A DNA stretch of 64,000 nt, taken from positions 86,687,846-86,751,845 of the forward strand of contig CM051462.1 in the NCBI GenBank assembly GCA_028095005.1. Direction: 5' to 3'. A program made the position numbers and the translations under genes. Numbering within the stretch: the stretch's first letter is position 1; the number at the start of each line of letters is the position of its first letter. The stretch is from Rhynchospora pubera (taxonomy: Eukaryota; Streptophyta; Magnoliopsida; Poales; Cyperaceae). The notes beneath the pieces were generated by a model. It was not told the origin of the DNA and ran no database searches. It saw nothing but the letters and a program-made list of their open reading frames with translations. Positions 12,655 through 23,186 of this stretch are shown here, piece after piece.

Positions 12655-13445
12655 ATTTTGGTGTCCACCATAGCATGACCCAATAAAATAATTGAGAGAA
12701 AATTAGAGTTCCTATAAGTAAGGTGTAGTTGTGACTTTTTTGTGATTGTGCGAGTTTGACTCAAGTTCGGACACTTGACCTGCTAGCTGACTGCTAGGTT
12801 AGCATGTCATGCCATAGATGACCAGATTTTTTTTCCATCTAATATATATTTTGACAAACTCTGAGCTCTTCAATGAAATTTGTCCCTTTCCAATATTTGT
12901 TTCAATAAGCATTTCTAGGCAAATTTTAGTTTAAACCTCGCCACTGCACTTGTAGTGGCACATTTTTTTTTTTTTTCTTTGTTTGTTTTTCCTCTAAAGT
13001 TTTTCTTTTGATTTCTAATATTGTGGTTAAAACTTTATTCAAATTTTAATTTTACCCTGTCATATCCACTTTGTTTGGTAATACATCTATTCCTTAAAGC
13101 GCTACCAATAGTACCATGTATAGTTCCATTACCATATTTCCCTTAAATGCTTATTTTTTTACATCGCTGTACTGAGAACTGTCTTTGAAAAGGTCGTAAT
13201 TTCTATAATATCAGGTGAAGAAATGTTTCCGTTGAATTTTCGCTACCAACCGTGGCTAATGCAGTTGCATGGGAGAAAGAAGCACAAGCAAAACTTTATG
13301 AATCCATACAATGATTGCATAGAACAAAAAAAAATACGGCAGTTCAAAGGGAAGTTATGCCTGGGATGCTTTGGGGAGTGGCTCCTACTGGCAGATGAAT
13401 CGACAAAAGAAATATATTTCTTGCACCTCACCTTGAAAGTCAATC
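12655..13445. repeat. Right arm of inverted duplication (partner 1-735)
   Basis: The stretch matches the reverse complement of 1-735 across the first part of the DUF295 exon, the intron before it and upstream DNA. The outer limit near 12655 is where the AATTGAGAGAAAATTAGAGTT block ends its match. Confidence 0.75.
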
Positions 13446-14260
13446 ACACAGTCCGTCTTCCTTCGCTTCTTGGGCGGTCATTTGAACACTTGGGATGTTG
13501 CGTTGTGTCAGATTCTCCAACATCCCTGGAATGCATGGTCACTTTTGTAGGGACGAGAAACAATGATATCTTTTATTGCAGACCAAATATGGATGCGAAA
13601 TGGATTAACGTATCATTACCAATTGATTTGGAACAGAATAGTTATTTCACTGGCCAAGTTATTAGGTGCAAGGGAAAGATGTATGCTCTTCAATACTCCC
13701 ACATCATAGATGCACTTCAAATTATTGTCATAAATGAGTCATCACTTCTAATGGACGACTCCACGTGGACAATAATAAATATGCCCCAAACAATTGATGA
13801 CTGCAATTGGCATTGCTTGGTGGTGTCTGGTGACGATATTTTCATAGTATTAGTTTCCATTTCCCCTTACCTAGGAAATCCAACCAATTACACCATTCAT
13901 CTTTTGGAAACCTCAGATCTATCATGGAAGCCAGTAAAAAACATCGGTGGTTTCGTTTTTTTCTTAAGTGGGATTCAAAATGCAGCACTCCCAGCAAGCC
14001 TAGCAGGACTGCAACATGATTGCATATTCATTGCGAGGGTAAAGTCTGAGGGAATTTATAGGATATGCATGCAGGATCAAACTATCAGCCTTACTTCACC
14101 ACTAAATTGGCCGAAACTTAAAATTTGGCATAAGTTATTCTGGGTAATGCCAACCAGGTCAGTCAATAAGTTAATTTTATGCACCTATTTGAACTTTATG
14201 CATGCCTTCTTTTTCTCTTTTTGTTTTTCTTCTTCGCTTTTGTTTTGTATATGCATCTAA
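13223..14260 (+). CDS. DUF295-family protein (F-box-associated type, no F-box seen)
   Basis: The frame runs 345 codons from ATG 13223 to the stop at 14258-14260. It has the DUF295/KIB1-like beta-propeller pattern: PWLMQLHGRKK near residue 10, LGCFGEWLLLADES near 47-60, FLHLTLKVNHTVRLP, and later WTIINMPQ and LSWKPVKNIGG repeat-like strands. The exon is preceded by an acceptor-like ATATCAG (13208-13214), so an upstream exon, normally encoding the F-box, is expected; I did not find one between 12480 and 13200. A CAG|GTCAGT donor at about 14156-14164 suggests that the true reading leaves this exon there. The last ~33 residues, hydrophobic and Phe/Ser-rich, are then intronic read-through. The left-edge gene is its inverted paralog. 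The start at 13223 is the first Met of this exon, not proven. Confidence 0.75.
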   Translation: MFPLNFRYQPWLMQLHGRKKHKQNFMNPYNDCIEQKKIRQFKGKLCLGCFGEWLLLADESTKEIYFLHLTLKVNHTVRLPSLLGRSFEHLGCCVVSDSPTSLECMVTFVGTRNNDIFYCRPNMDAKWINVSLPIDLEQNSYFTGQVIRCKGKMYALQYSHIIDALQIIVINESSLLMDDSTWTIINMPQTIDDCNWHCLVVSGDDIFIVLVSISPYLGNPTNYTIHLLETSDLSWKPVKNIGGFVFFLSGIQNAALPASLAGLQHDCIFIARVKSEGIYRICMQDQTISLTSPLNWPKLKIWHKLFWVMPTRSVNKLILCTYLNFMHAFFFSFCFSSSLLFCICI

Positions 14261-14446
14261 GGTATTGCTTATCTATTTGATGAAGGCCTCGGAAGCACAG
14301 GTCATTGAACTTATCTTATTGCACTGGCACAAATAAGGTATTAATTTGGTACCATCATCTTGTTAATTAACTGTACTTGCCATCTCTGACGTACTGTTAT
14401 AATGAAATAGGTAGTGGTAGTGGTGTTGCATTGTAGGTATCAGAAC

Positions 14447-15492
14447 CATGGTTCGAAAAATCGGCCGATTCCGATTCGAATCGGTTGAATCGGATCGGAA
14501 TCGGAGGAGGCCGAGCCGATTTTAGGTGGTTTGGGGCGGAATCGGGTCGAGATCTTTAATAACCGCCGTTAATGATGGTTCTCACCAACGGATTGAGGAG
14601 AAGTGGTGTGGGGAACGCGACCTGAGGTGTCTAGAGGGGAGAGAGACGCGTGAGAGCTCGGAAAAGGGGTAGGAGGGAGGAGGCTGGTGTCCCCTCTGAT
14701 GGTGGTTCGTTGGCCCATTTTCTTTTTATTACGATGCAGAGATGGGTGACGGAAAAAATGAGAGAGGGATTTGGGAGGAAGAAAGGTCCCAACTGGACCT
14801 CTCCATTTCTGCATTTTTTAAACTTTGTACAGCTCAGATTTTCTTGAATTGAAAAAAAAATTTAAAACAAAATCATACTTGATTTAAAAAACGATATAAA
14901 GTATAGAAAAATTGCAAACTTTTTATTCTAAGATCCTTACTGAGACATTAAGGTCTTTTAACCAATGTTTGCATATCAAAATTTTTTTATTAATAAAAAA
15001 ATTATTTAATTTTTTTTCAAAATTTTATTTTCTGAAAAATGTGAAAGTATCACAATAGCTTCCATAATGATATAATTGTTATATTTTAATTAATTTTATA
15101 CTTCGAATCAAGCTTTTAAAAAACTCCGATTTTTTTATTTTATCGTCGTTTTATCTATATTTTTGTTTACACCGCATAACCGTTTTATCCGATATTTCAC
15201 CGTTTTATCGCCGTTTTATCACCGATAAATGCTAAATCACCATCCAACCGCTAAACCGCACAAATCGCATTTTAAAACCTTGCTTCGAATTGATGATTTT
15301 TTAGCTTACATTTGACAAAATACTTTTTTTTCTATTTGTCGTATTTTTTTCTAAATTTTAATTGCATAAAATATGATTTTTGTTAAAAATCCGATTTTTT
15401 GATCCGATTCATCCGATTTTTCCGATTCATCCGATTTGACTCCTTGGATCAACAATCCGATTCCGATTCCGATTCCGATTTTCAGAACCATG
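14447..15492. mobile_element. Non-autonomous hAT-type element, ATCGGA-rich ends
   Basis: The 1046-bp element begins CATGGTTCGAAAAATCGG and ends CCGATTTTCAGAACCATG. It is flanked by a perfect 8-bp duplication, ATCAGAAC (14439-14446 and 15493-15500). Both ends are packed with CCGATT/AATCGG words in mirror orientation, likely transposase-binding arrays. The interior has a purine-rich segment (14570-14790) and AT-rich DNA but no transposase. The small open frames at 14569-14847 have no recognised domain. Confidence 0.9.
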
Positions 15493-15954
15493 ATCAGAAC
15501 TTATAAAGCAATGCAGAATTTTAACTTATTCTACGATACGAGTCAAGTTGATGGATAAATAGAAGAAATAATCTTTTGTGAACTAAAAGCTAAAAATTAT
15601 GATGCACATCTTAGGCTAAGAATGAATATCAAAATATAAAAGTTTTGTAAGGCCTTGTTAGGCCTCAATATATATATCTATAAACAATTCATGCACAATG
15701 AGGCCTAATACATCCTGTACTGGATTAATGGGAACACAAATTGCATCATTATACTGTACATAAAAGTTCCAGAGCCCTCAGAACATTTAGAGAAGTTCCG
15801 TAATTCACAGAATAAAAGTCTACATTTACAGGCTCGCCCTTGCGGTTCTTTTAATATCTAATAGGTAGTTTTATCTAAATATTTTACTTTATCTATATAT
15901 TATTTGATATTATTTATTTATCACATTATATTTATTAAATTAATAATATTATTA

Positions 15955-16113
15955 TCAATTATGTACCGTTACCCTACCCTTACCATTAATTCTTAACGGG
16001 TACTGATATGGTACGGGTAAAGTCTTTTAAACGGGTATGGATAAAAAAAATTTTGACGGGTGCGGGTATGAAAATATCTTCTATCGTATTGTACCGTACC
16101 CATTGACAACCTT
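15955..16113. mobile_element. hAT-like element end, GGGTACGG repeats (fragment)
   Basis: The segment holds several copies of ACGGGTA/TACCCG words and ends GTACCCATTGACAACCTTA, a typical hAT-like terminus. I could not find a matching left terminus or target duplication, so it is either truncated or its left end is diverged. Confidence 0.5.
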
Positions 16114-18855
16114 AGCTCCTGGCAACTATGTCAAGCTGAATGAAAGCATTAACAGATTCCAAGTTTGTATATATTCAGCGTCCCATATATGTTACATCTT
16201 TTAATTTTTTTTTCATCTAATGTCAAGTATATTAATTATAGTCATGGGAATATCATTGCATCTCAGTACTACAAGGATGATCTAATTTTTTTTTTTTTAG
16301 AACTTTTGAAAGATCATGTGTCCAACTTTTTGTATATATATTTTTAAATAATAGACATCGCACCTTTCTTTGTCTTTGCCGTAGATCCTTCATAATGATT
16401 AATTCACTTTAGAGCTAACTATAAACAGAGTCCAGATGTATTGTGTTTGGATGGAGAATAATAAGGTTTGGATAAGAATAAGAATCAAAATTTTTTTTTT
16501 TTGCAATCCAAATAACACAAGAATTAATAAAGTATACTGTGTTTTGACCTTCCTTTCAGCTAAATTGATTAGAACATTCATCTTTCAATGGTAAAATATT
16601 TATATTTTTAATTATTTCTTTGAACAATTTTTAAAGAAGTATATGTGCACCTGTGTGTATAGTGTATAACTGCGTTTTAACCCTAGAAAATGTAAAAGCT
16701 GAAGAGTCAAAGATGCTTTATATTGGAGGTGTGCCCTTGATAAAAAGACTTTTCAAATATGCCAATGAAGAGTTTCAAATGTGCTATTATTTATAAATTA
16801 TAAAAAGGCGTGATTAAGTGTTTGATTAAAAATGTCTCTGACAAAAAAAATTTGCCTTTTATTTCTTATATAGTTTTTACTTTTCTCTTTTTTCTGTGAT
16901 GAGAGATTTTAAAGGAGGCAAATGTGTACGAAAATGCTAAAGGCAATAGACCTGTCAAATGCTGAAAGCCGACCATTGTCAGACTGTCGCGATGGAAAAT
17001 CAACATATGAGACTTCCATGTTAGACAGTTAGTGGCCAATGATTGTAAGTCGTCCTTGTTCTGAGTCTCCTTATCCTCATCTTTCTTATCACTTCACTGT
17101 TTACTCTCATTCTATAATTGGCCTAATTTTGCTTATAATCAACCTATTACGCAACATTTGATTTTAGTAATTATATCCTTTTGCTGCTATTATTAGTGAT
17201 GGAAGTGTGGTGTTATTATTTGATATCACTATTTGATTAAACTGAAATGTTTTGATTGGGTAATATTGATTGATGGTTCTCTATCAATGTCACATATCCA
17301 TTAATCCATTAAATTTTATTCTTAAACAATCCAAACGTACTCCAAAGACTTCTACGGAGGGGAATCATTGCATTAAGGGCCCAAACTCAGTTTTAGAAGC
17401 AAAACGAAGGCAAGCATCCTTCAGCCCACACAGCCCATATACCAATTAATGTGCTCCTCAGCTGGGGCCTAGGGCTAATGAATTGATTACTGTATCCACT
17501 TGAGAGTTGAGACATTAATTCCTTATCAACCCATCTGCTCATAAAAGCTGCAACCCATACTGCTATACCTATCGGCAGCTCTGAATAAATTTTGAACCTG
17601 AAGATCTGCATCAAACATATTGTATGCTTTTCTTTCAGCCGTAAAATCTGGAGAGCGAGCGGAATGTATTGCTTTATGAGCACTGAAAAGCTCTCCCCTC
17701 ACTACAAAGGTTATATCACTCTTTTTTTTTGTATATATATTTTTAATTTATAGGCATCGCACCTGATCTCTTTGTCAAGAATTTTGAAACTATATGTTCA
17801 TTATATCCGGGTGAAAATGTGATGGTTTTCCTGCAAAAAGCCAAAAAAGTGTGGGGTCATCGTTAAAATTAAAACAATTAATGCACCCAAAAGAAGCAGT
17901 CATTGAGGACATGCAATGATGCAATAGCGCCAAAGTCAGGATACCTACTTTATCACAAATGATCATGATGCAATAGCTACAGAGAAGGCGATTGATGCAT
18001 TTGCCAGCAGGAAAGCCCTTCGTTTTTTAAAAAGTTAAAAACAGATTTTGATTTGGTGCATTCCAGTGGCCCCAATGCTCACAAAGTCTTCAGCTGCGTC
18101 ATGCATGTTCGTTCAAAACCATATCTTGTCACTCCATAGTTGCAGTCACAATGGAAACCTGAAGATCGAAGAAGGAGAAAACCAGGCAAAGAGGCCGGAT
18201 CGATCGGAGCCATGATAAGCGACAAACCAAGCACATAATGAGATAACAATAATATATATATAGCATACAAATCTTGTCACAAATTAGGCAGTCAATACAT
18301 ATGGCTTTTCATTGTGATTTGTGAGCATGTGTGGTTATTAAATAGGAGCATATACCATCTCCACGAGTAAAAGAAAATAAATTATGCGGCTTCTAAGTTT
18401 GAAAGGTCCTCTTGCTAGCTTTGCTTGTAACAATTAAAAAACGAATTACAGATAGTAACAAATTAATTAGAAGGGAGTTTAATTAAGCCTCGGTTGCCAT
18501 TGTAAACAAGGTAAATGATAAACGGGTCCTTAAGAAATACATGGGTTTGCTTAACAATCTAGACGAATTAATGTTGTCTGAAAAAAAAAAACTGGAAGTA
18601 GATAACTATTGAAAAACAATAATCATAAAATTTTAAATACAACTATTCAAATCTCAATAAATTAATCATGATTTATAGTTGCTTCTAATTAATCTATCAA
18701 AGTCATGATACAAGAAAAATGAATGATTCAGTAAGTGACAAAGAATACCTGATGCTTCTATATATTAATCTCCTTGATTAGTTCCCACAGACTCTAGCCG
18801 CTCAATTGACCGAGGTTCAATCAAGAGTCAGATTTTGACATAGCAATATAATTAT
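16114..18855. other. Intergenic DNA, no gene recognised
   Basis: Two TTTGGAT-type words (16445 and 17330, the second inverted) could be ends of a decayed MITE. A 96-codon minus-strand frame at 17393-17683 has no recognisable domain. No splice-consistent coding exon was found. Confidence 0.45.
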
Positions 18856-18860
18856 CATCT

Positions 18861-20384
18861 TGTTGTACTAAACATCTCTAGGTTTGTCGATTACAAAACA
18901 ATATCATTTGACATTTAACAATTTTCTTTGAGTTTTATAGAAAGAAGATACAATTTATGAGGACTTGGATAAAAACTCTAAGAAAGATCAAAATCAAGTC
19001 TTTGGAGAGCTTATAGGCTAGTTTAGACTAGGATAGAAGGTATACTTTAGTCCTTGTTTATCCTTAAAATGGTCTAGATAGCGAAAAACTCAATAAACCC
19101 GCAAAATCCTGTTTTCAGTGACCTAGCGTCGTACAACGCTAGATAGTGACACACAACGCTGAGTTTTCAAAACTAGAACAGCTGACTTTTGTGAATCAAC
19201 GTTGCACAACGCTATATAGAGTTAGGCAACGCTGAGTCACAACGTTGTACCACGCTCAGTAGCGTCGTACAACGCCACAGTTAAAAACTTGGAAATTTTT
19301 CTGAGTACCATCGTGCAACGCCATATAGCGTTGCACAACGCCACAAAAATCCCAATTTAGCTGTGTTGTTCAGACAGCGCTGCATCGATGTTCAGACAGC
19401 GCTGTCCCATGTAAACAATTGTTTTTACATGCAAAGTTGCGGGTAACGTTAGCCAACGTCTCTTAGCGTTGGGTGACGTTAGCGTTGTGTGACGGTATAT
19501 AGAGTTGTACAATGCTCTGTTGAATCTGTCAGAGTTGTTCCTTTTTGTCTCCCTTTAACGTTGTGTAACGCTATTCGGTGGCAAGCAACGCTCTGACAAT
19601 TTTCAACGGAATTGTCGGAGCTCTCCATTGGCTGTTCACTCCTTCGTTGTGCAACGGCATATAGCGTTGCACAACGCTCTGACAGACCAACGGCTATATT
19701 AACTAGCCGTTAGAATTTACAACGGTCATTTTCCAGCGTTGTATAACGCTATTCAGCGTTGTACAACGCTGTGGCCAGTTTTTGATGGGGAACTGCTCAT
19801 TTCGAGCCTTATATATATCCACCCCTTGTTCTCTCTCAAGAGAGAGCTTTACTTTTTTTTGCAAAATTAGACCAGTATTGAGCCTTTGAGCACATGGATA
19901 CTCTCCCGCTTGAGCTTTTCATAGCTAGACCATCTTGAGAGATTTAGTAGCCTCAAACACCACCGTCCCGACATTGTCGCTAGGTGTAGGTTGGAATAGG
20001 TTGAGAGCTCTTCTCCTTTGAGGCCATTGTGCCATTCGAGTTAGGCCGATCCGCCTCGAGTGTTTGTAACGAGGTGATTCGGTTCGAAGTTGTAGTCCCG
20101 TTCTTGTTGGAATTGAACGGAGCGCGTCCTTTCGTGGTAGCGAAACTTCCGGAGACGTACGACTAAGGCTAGCTCTTCCTAGCGGGTCGGAACTCCATAA
20201 TCATACCGAGTGTTCAAATCTCTCTCTCTCTTTTTCTCTTTATTATCTTGCTATACTTGAATTGCTTGTGTGCTTGCTTGTATTGGGTACCAATTGAATT
20301 GTGTTAGGATAGTTCATACTAAACCGGTCCAAAATCTCAATTGCTTCCGCAAAACCTTGGTTAAAACCTCCTTTAGGGACAACA
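18861..20384 (+). mobile_element. Solo LTR, 1524 bp
   Basis: The segment begins TGTTGT and ends ACAACA (perfect 6-bp inverted termini). A 5-bp target duplication, CATCT, sits immediately outside (18856-18860 and 20385-20389). A TATA-like run (TATATATATCC, 19809-19819) followed by a CT-rich leader suggests the U3/R boundary and plus-strand transcription. No primer-binding site, gag or pol lies next to it, so it is a solo LTR left by recombination. The parent superfamily cannot be told from the LTR alone. It carries the palindrome cluster described separately. Confidence 0.88.
19120..19775. repeat. Cluster of GCGTTGTACAACGC-type palindromes inside the solo LTR
   Basis: Over ~650 bp the words AACGCT/AGCGTT recur dozens of times, often paired as the palindrome GCGTTGTACAACGC or GCGTTGCACAACGC with spacers such as CATATA. 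Spacing is irregular, so it is a motif cluster rather than a simple tandem repeat. It lies upstream of the TATA-like element, in the expected U3 enhancer region. Confidence 0.85.
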
Positions 20385-20514
20385 CATCTTTTAACAAAAG
20401 AACCATTTCAAATTGACATGTAGCTCTTGCTTCTCAGGTTTCACCACAAAATAAGATAAATAACTTTATAGGAGCTTAAATATGATGTACTTTTACATTT
20501 TCTTTCGCAATAGG

Positions 20515-21001
20515 TGTTGAGTTTTAGGTCCAAATTGGGCCCGGCCCATATATTCAACCTTATTTACTTTCTTCTCCTGGGTGCGCTAGGTTTTAGAGCT
20601 TGGCTTCTTCTTGGCTGCCGCAGAAAGAGAGTGAGAAAGAGAGAATAGAGAAAAGAAGAGATAGGGTAGAGAGAGAGGTAGAGATAGAGAGAGAGAGTGA
20701 TTGCTTGTTCTAGCAATTGAGATACTCTTGTACCTTCTTGTATTCTCTTGAGAGCCTCTTGGAAACTCTTGTAATCTCCTTGGTGAATAGTGAAATTTGT
20801 CGGTTCGTTGCCTCCGGATGGAGTAGGCTCGGCCGAACCACTTTACTCTTGTGTTTTCTCTTCTCTTGTGCTTGTTGTGACTCGATTTATACACGGTAAC
20901 ATCTTTCCTCTATTGGTACTTGATATTTGGTTGTATGCAATTGGTTGTTTCTAATTTCTTGATTGTGTAGTTGTGGTACCGTACCGGGTTATTTCTCAAC
21001 A
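20515..21001 (+). repeat. 5' LTR of the Copia-type element
   Basis: 487 bp, beginning TGTTGAG and ending CTCAACA. It contains a GA-rich tract (20623-20700) and a CTCTTGT-rich part. It keeps a duplicated GTACC that the 3' LTR has lost. Confidence 0.93.
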
Positions 21002-21003
21002 AG

Positions 21004-21015
21004 TGGTATCAGAGC
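21004..21015 (+). promoter_or_regulatory. Primer-binding site (initiator tRNA-Met)
   Basis: TGGTATCAGAGC lies two bases after the 5' LTR and is the standard plant Copia primer-binding site, complementary to the 3' end of initiator tRNA-Met. Confidence 0.93.
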
Positions 21016-21052
21016 GACATGTTCGTTGGTACGGTTTCAACTTGAGCAAGAT

Positions 21053-22540
21053 ATGGCAATGGAAAACCCTAGTGTAGCATCCATATTTGGGATTGAGAAG
21101 TTTGATGGGAAACAAAATTTTGTATTGTGGCAAGGCACGGTTCGTGATGCCCTTGTGCTTCAGGGTTTAGATGATGCCTTGAGTGATACCAAACCAGCTG
21201 AGTTAGAGGATGATAAGTGGAAGACGTTGTGTGGTAAAGCCCTAAGTACAATCCGATTTTGTTTGTCGAATGAGGTCAAAGCCCCATTCATGGCTGAGAC
21301 TTCTCCGAATGACTTGTGGAAGAAACTGGAGGAGATGTATCTGTCTAAGTCCTTGGCAAGTCGGACTGCTTTGAAGAAGCGGTTGTACCGACTTAGGATG
21401 GAGGAGGGTACGGACTTGAGGGTTCACCTTGGTGCGTTCAACACTTTGGTAAGAGATGTGCTTAATGCGGGTGGAAAGATCGAGGATGAGGATCAAGCTT
21501 GTTTGTTTATGGCATCCCTACCAAAGTTTTATGATGCTATTACGATGCCTTTCTTGGGGAAGAAGAGCGAGCTAACTATGGCTGAGGTGACTACCGTACT
21601 TTTGGATTCCGAATCCTTGAGGAGGCGTGAGGAGGATGTGCCAGAATCCTCCAATGCGCTAGTGACTGTATCGGATCGGCGGCGACGGAAGAAATCCGGC
21701 CATGGGACATGCCATAAGTGCGGGAAGCCTGGTCACTTTCGACGCGACTGTCCCGAGTTACGACAGGTTAGTCCTTCTACACATGGATCTAGTCACATGG
21801 CGGTTGTGGTCGGTGATGTGGATGATATTTTCTTGTGTGTTGGTGAGGAGGATGTGACTGAGACTGTTGTTAGTGGGATGAGTGGCGGTAGCAGTGGTGC
21901 CTTGAGTGGGTGGGTGTTAGACTCTGGTAGCACATTCCATGTTTGTCCACGGAGGGATTTGTTCTATTCCTTACGTGAGCAGTCCGGTGGCACTGTGACT
22001 CTGGCTGATGTGTCGGCTTTGTCGATCGTTGGAGTTGGCACGGTAAGATTTCGGATGTGGGATGGTGTGATTCGTACGGTTACTGATGTTCGGTATGTGC
22101 CTGGTGTACGAAGGAGTCTTATGTCACTCAGTGAGTTGGATTCACGCGGGTTTGAGTTCAGAACCCGTGATGGATTCATGGAGGTACTTCGAGGTGATAG
22201 AGTTGTCATTCGAGGTGCTAGGCACGGTGGCCTCTATGAGGTGGTCGGTACGGTGGAGTCTGCGGCCACTGTCGTATCGGCCGGCACTATAGCTTGTGGA
22301 GCTGTAGGAGGTGACTATGTGGCCCATTGCAGTGAAATTGCTGCGGTGGTTGAGGGCATGTCACACATTGCACAGCAGCCTGGATTAGGACATGCTGGAG
22401 ACGGTAGGCTTGACTGTCTTGGTTCTTCTGGTGGACGCCTTGATGCCGGTGGAGGCAAGCGGAGACATGTGGTTGCTGATTCCGCATGGTGCATTGGACC
22501 TGGGCGGCCACGGGCCATGGACTCAGGTAGATGCGGTTAG
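21053..22540 (+). CDS. Copia Gag-protease polyprotein, 495 aa
   Basis: The frame is continuous from ATG 21053, the first Met after the primer-binding site that gives a TNT1-like Gag start (IFGIEKFDGKQNF). Residues ~1-200 are a UBN2/retrotran-gag domain with the usual LWKKLEEMYLSKS and FMASLPKFYD segments. Residues 220-233 form a CCHC zinc knuckle (CHKCGKPGHFRRDC). A retropepsin-like protease follows with the active-site WVLDSGSTFHVC (Asp at ~290) and a VPGVRRSLMSLSEL segment. The GLYEVVG stretch near 393-399 is the start of the GAG-pre-integrase region. The last ~90 residues are Gly/Ala-rich and match no pol domain. Integrase and RT-RNase H are absent although the frame is intact, so this is a stable Gag-protease element of the TR-GAG kind rather than a random wreck. 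The codon use is GC-richer than the flanks. Confidence 0.9.
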   Translation: MAMENPSVASIFGIEKFDGKQNFVLWQGTVRDALVLQGLDDALSDTKPAELEDDKWKTLCGKALSTIRFCLSNEVKAPFMAETSPNDLWKKLEEMYLSKSLASRTALKKRLYRLRMEEGTDLRVHLGAFNTLVRDVLNAGGKIEDEDQACLFMASLPKFYDAITMPFLGKKSELTMAEVTTVLLDSESLRRREEDVPESSNALVTVSDRRRRKKSGHGTCHKCGKPGHFRRDCPELRQVSPSTHGSSHMAVVVGDVDDIFLCVGEEDVTETVVSGMSGGSSGALSGWVLDSGSTFHVCPRRDLFYSLREQSGGTVTLADVSALSIVGVGTVRFRMWDGVIRTVTDVRYVPGVRRSLMSLSELDSRGFEFRTRDGFMEVLRGDRVVIRGARHGGLYEVVGTVESAATVVSAGTIACGAVGGDYVAHCSEIAAVVEGMSHIAQQPGLGHAGDGRLDCLGSSGGRLDAGGGKRRHVVADSAWCIGPGRPRAMDSGRCG

Positions 22541-22642
22541 TCTCTGGATTTAGAGGCTTGTGGGAGGTGATGTGGATACCTACAGATAGACTATTGGGCT
22601 ATGATGTTTGGCACTTGATTGTGTTGCCAATTTGAGCCTACG

Positions 22643-22651
22643 GTGGAGATT
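22643..22651 (+). promoter_or_regulatory. Polypurine tract-like site
   Basis: GTGGAGATT directly abuts the TG of the 3' LTR, the usual position and form of the plus-strand primer in plant Copia elements. Confidence 0.75.
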
Positions 22652-23135
22652 TGTTGAGTTTTAGGCCCAAATTGGGCTCGGCCCATATCTTCAACCTTAT
22701 TTACTTTCTTCTCCTGGGTGCGCTAGGTTTTAGAGCTTGGCTTCTTCTTGGCTGCCGCAGAAAGAGAGTGAGAAAGAGAGAATAGAGAGAAAAAGAGATA
22801 GGGTAAAGAGAGAGAGGTAGAGATAGAGAGAGAGAGTGATTGCTTGCTCTAGCAATTGAGATACTCTTGTACCTTCTTGTATTCTCTTGAGAGCCTCTTG
22901 GAAACTTTTGTAATCTCCTTGGTGAATAGTGAAATTTGTCGGTTCGTTGCCTCCCGGCGGAGAAGGCTCGGCCGAACCACTTTACTCTTGTGTTTTCTCT
23001 TCTCTTGTGCTTGTTGTGACTCGATCTATACACGGTAACATCTTTCCTCTATTGGTGCTTGATATTTAGTTGTATGCAATTGGTTGTTTCCAATTTCTTA
23101 ATTGTGTAGTTGTGGTACCGGGTTATTTCTCAACA
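22652..23135 (+). repeat. 3' LTR of the Copia-type element
   Basis: 484 bp, beginning TGTTGAG and ending CTCAACA. It aligns end to end with the 5' LTR apart from scattered substitutions and small indels. Confidence 0.93.
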
Positions 23136-23186
23136 ATAGGTTTAATTTATATGCGTTAACTCTTCTGGCGTACTTCCCTTTGTCAG

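Larger units (their letters stand above)
20515..23135 (+). mobile_element. Non-autonomous Copia-type LTR retrotransposon (Gag-protease only)
   Basis: The element is complete at its ends: two LTRs (20515-21001 and 22652-23135), a 5-bp target duplication ATAGG (20510-20514 and 23136-23140), an initiator-Met-tRNA type primer-binding site and a purine-rich tract before the 3' LTR. The internal region is only about 1.65 kb. It encodes Gag and an aspartic protease but no integrase, reverse transcriptase or RNase H, so it must rely on enzymes from a partner element. By eye the LTRs differ at roughly 15-20 positions plus a 5-bp indel, suggesting a fairly young insertion. It lies just upstream of the F-box exon at 23187. 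Confidence 0.95.

Noticed and set aside
16439..17350. Possible MITE with GTTTGGAT and ATCCAAAC ends
   Set aside because: The two words are 900 bp apart with no supporting inverted repeat or target duplication.
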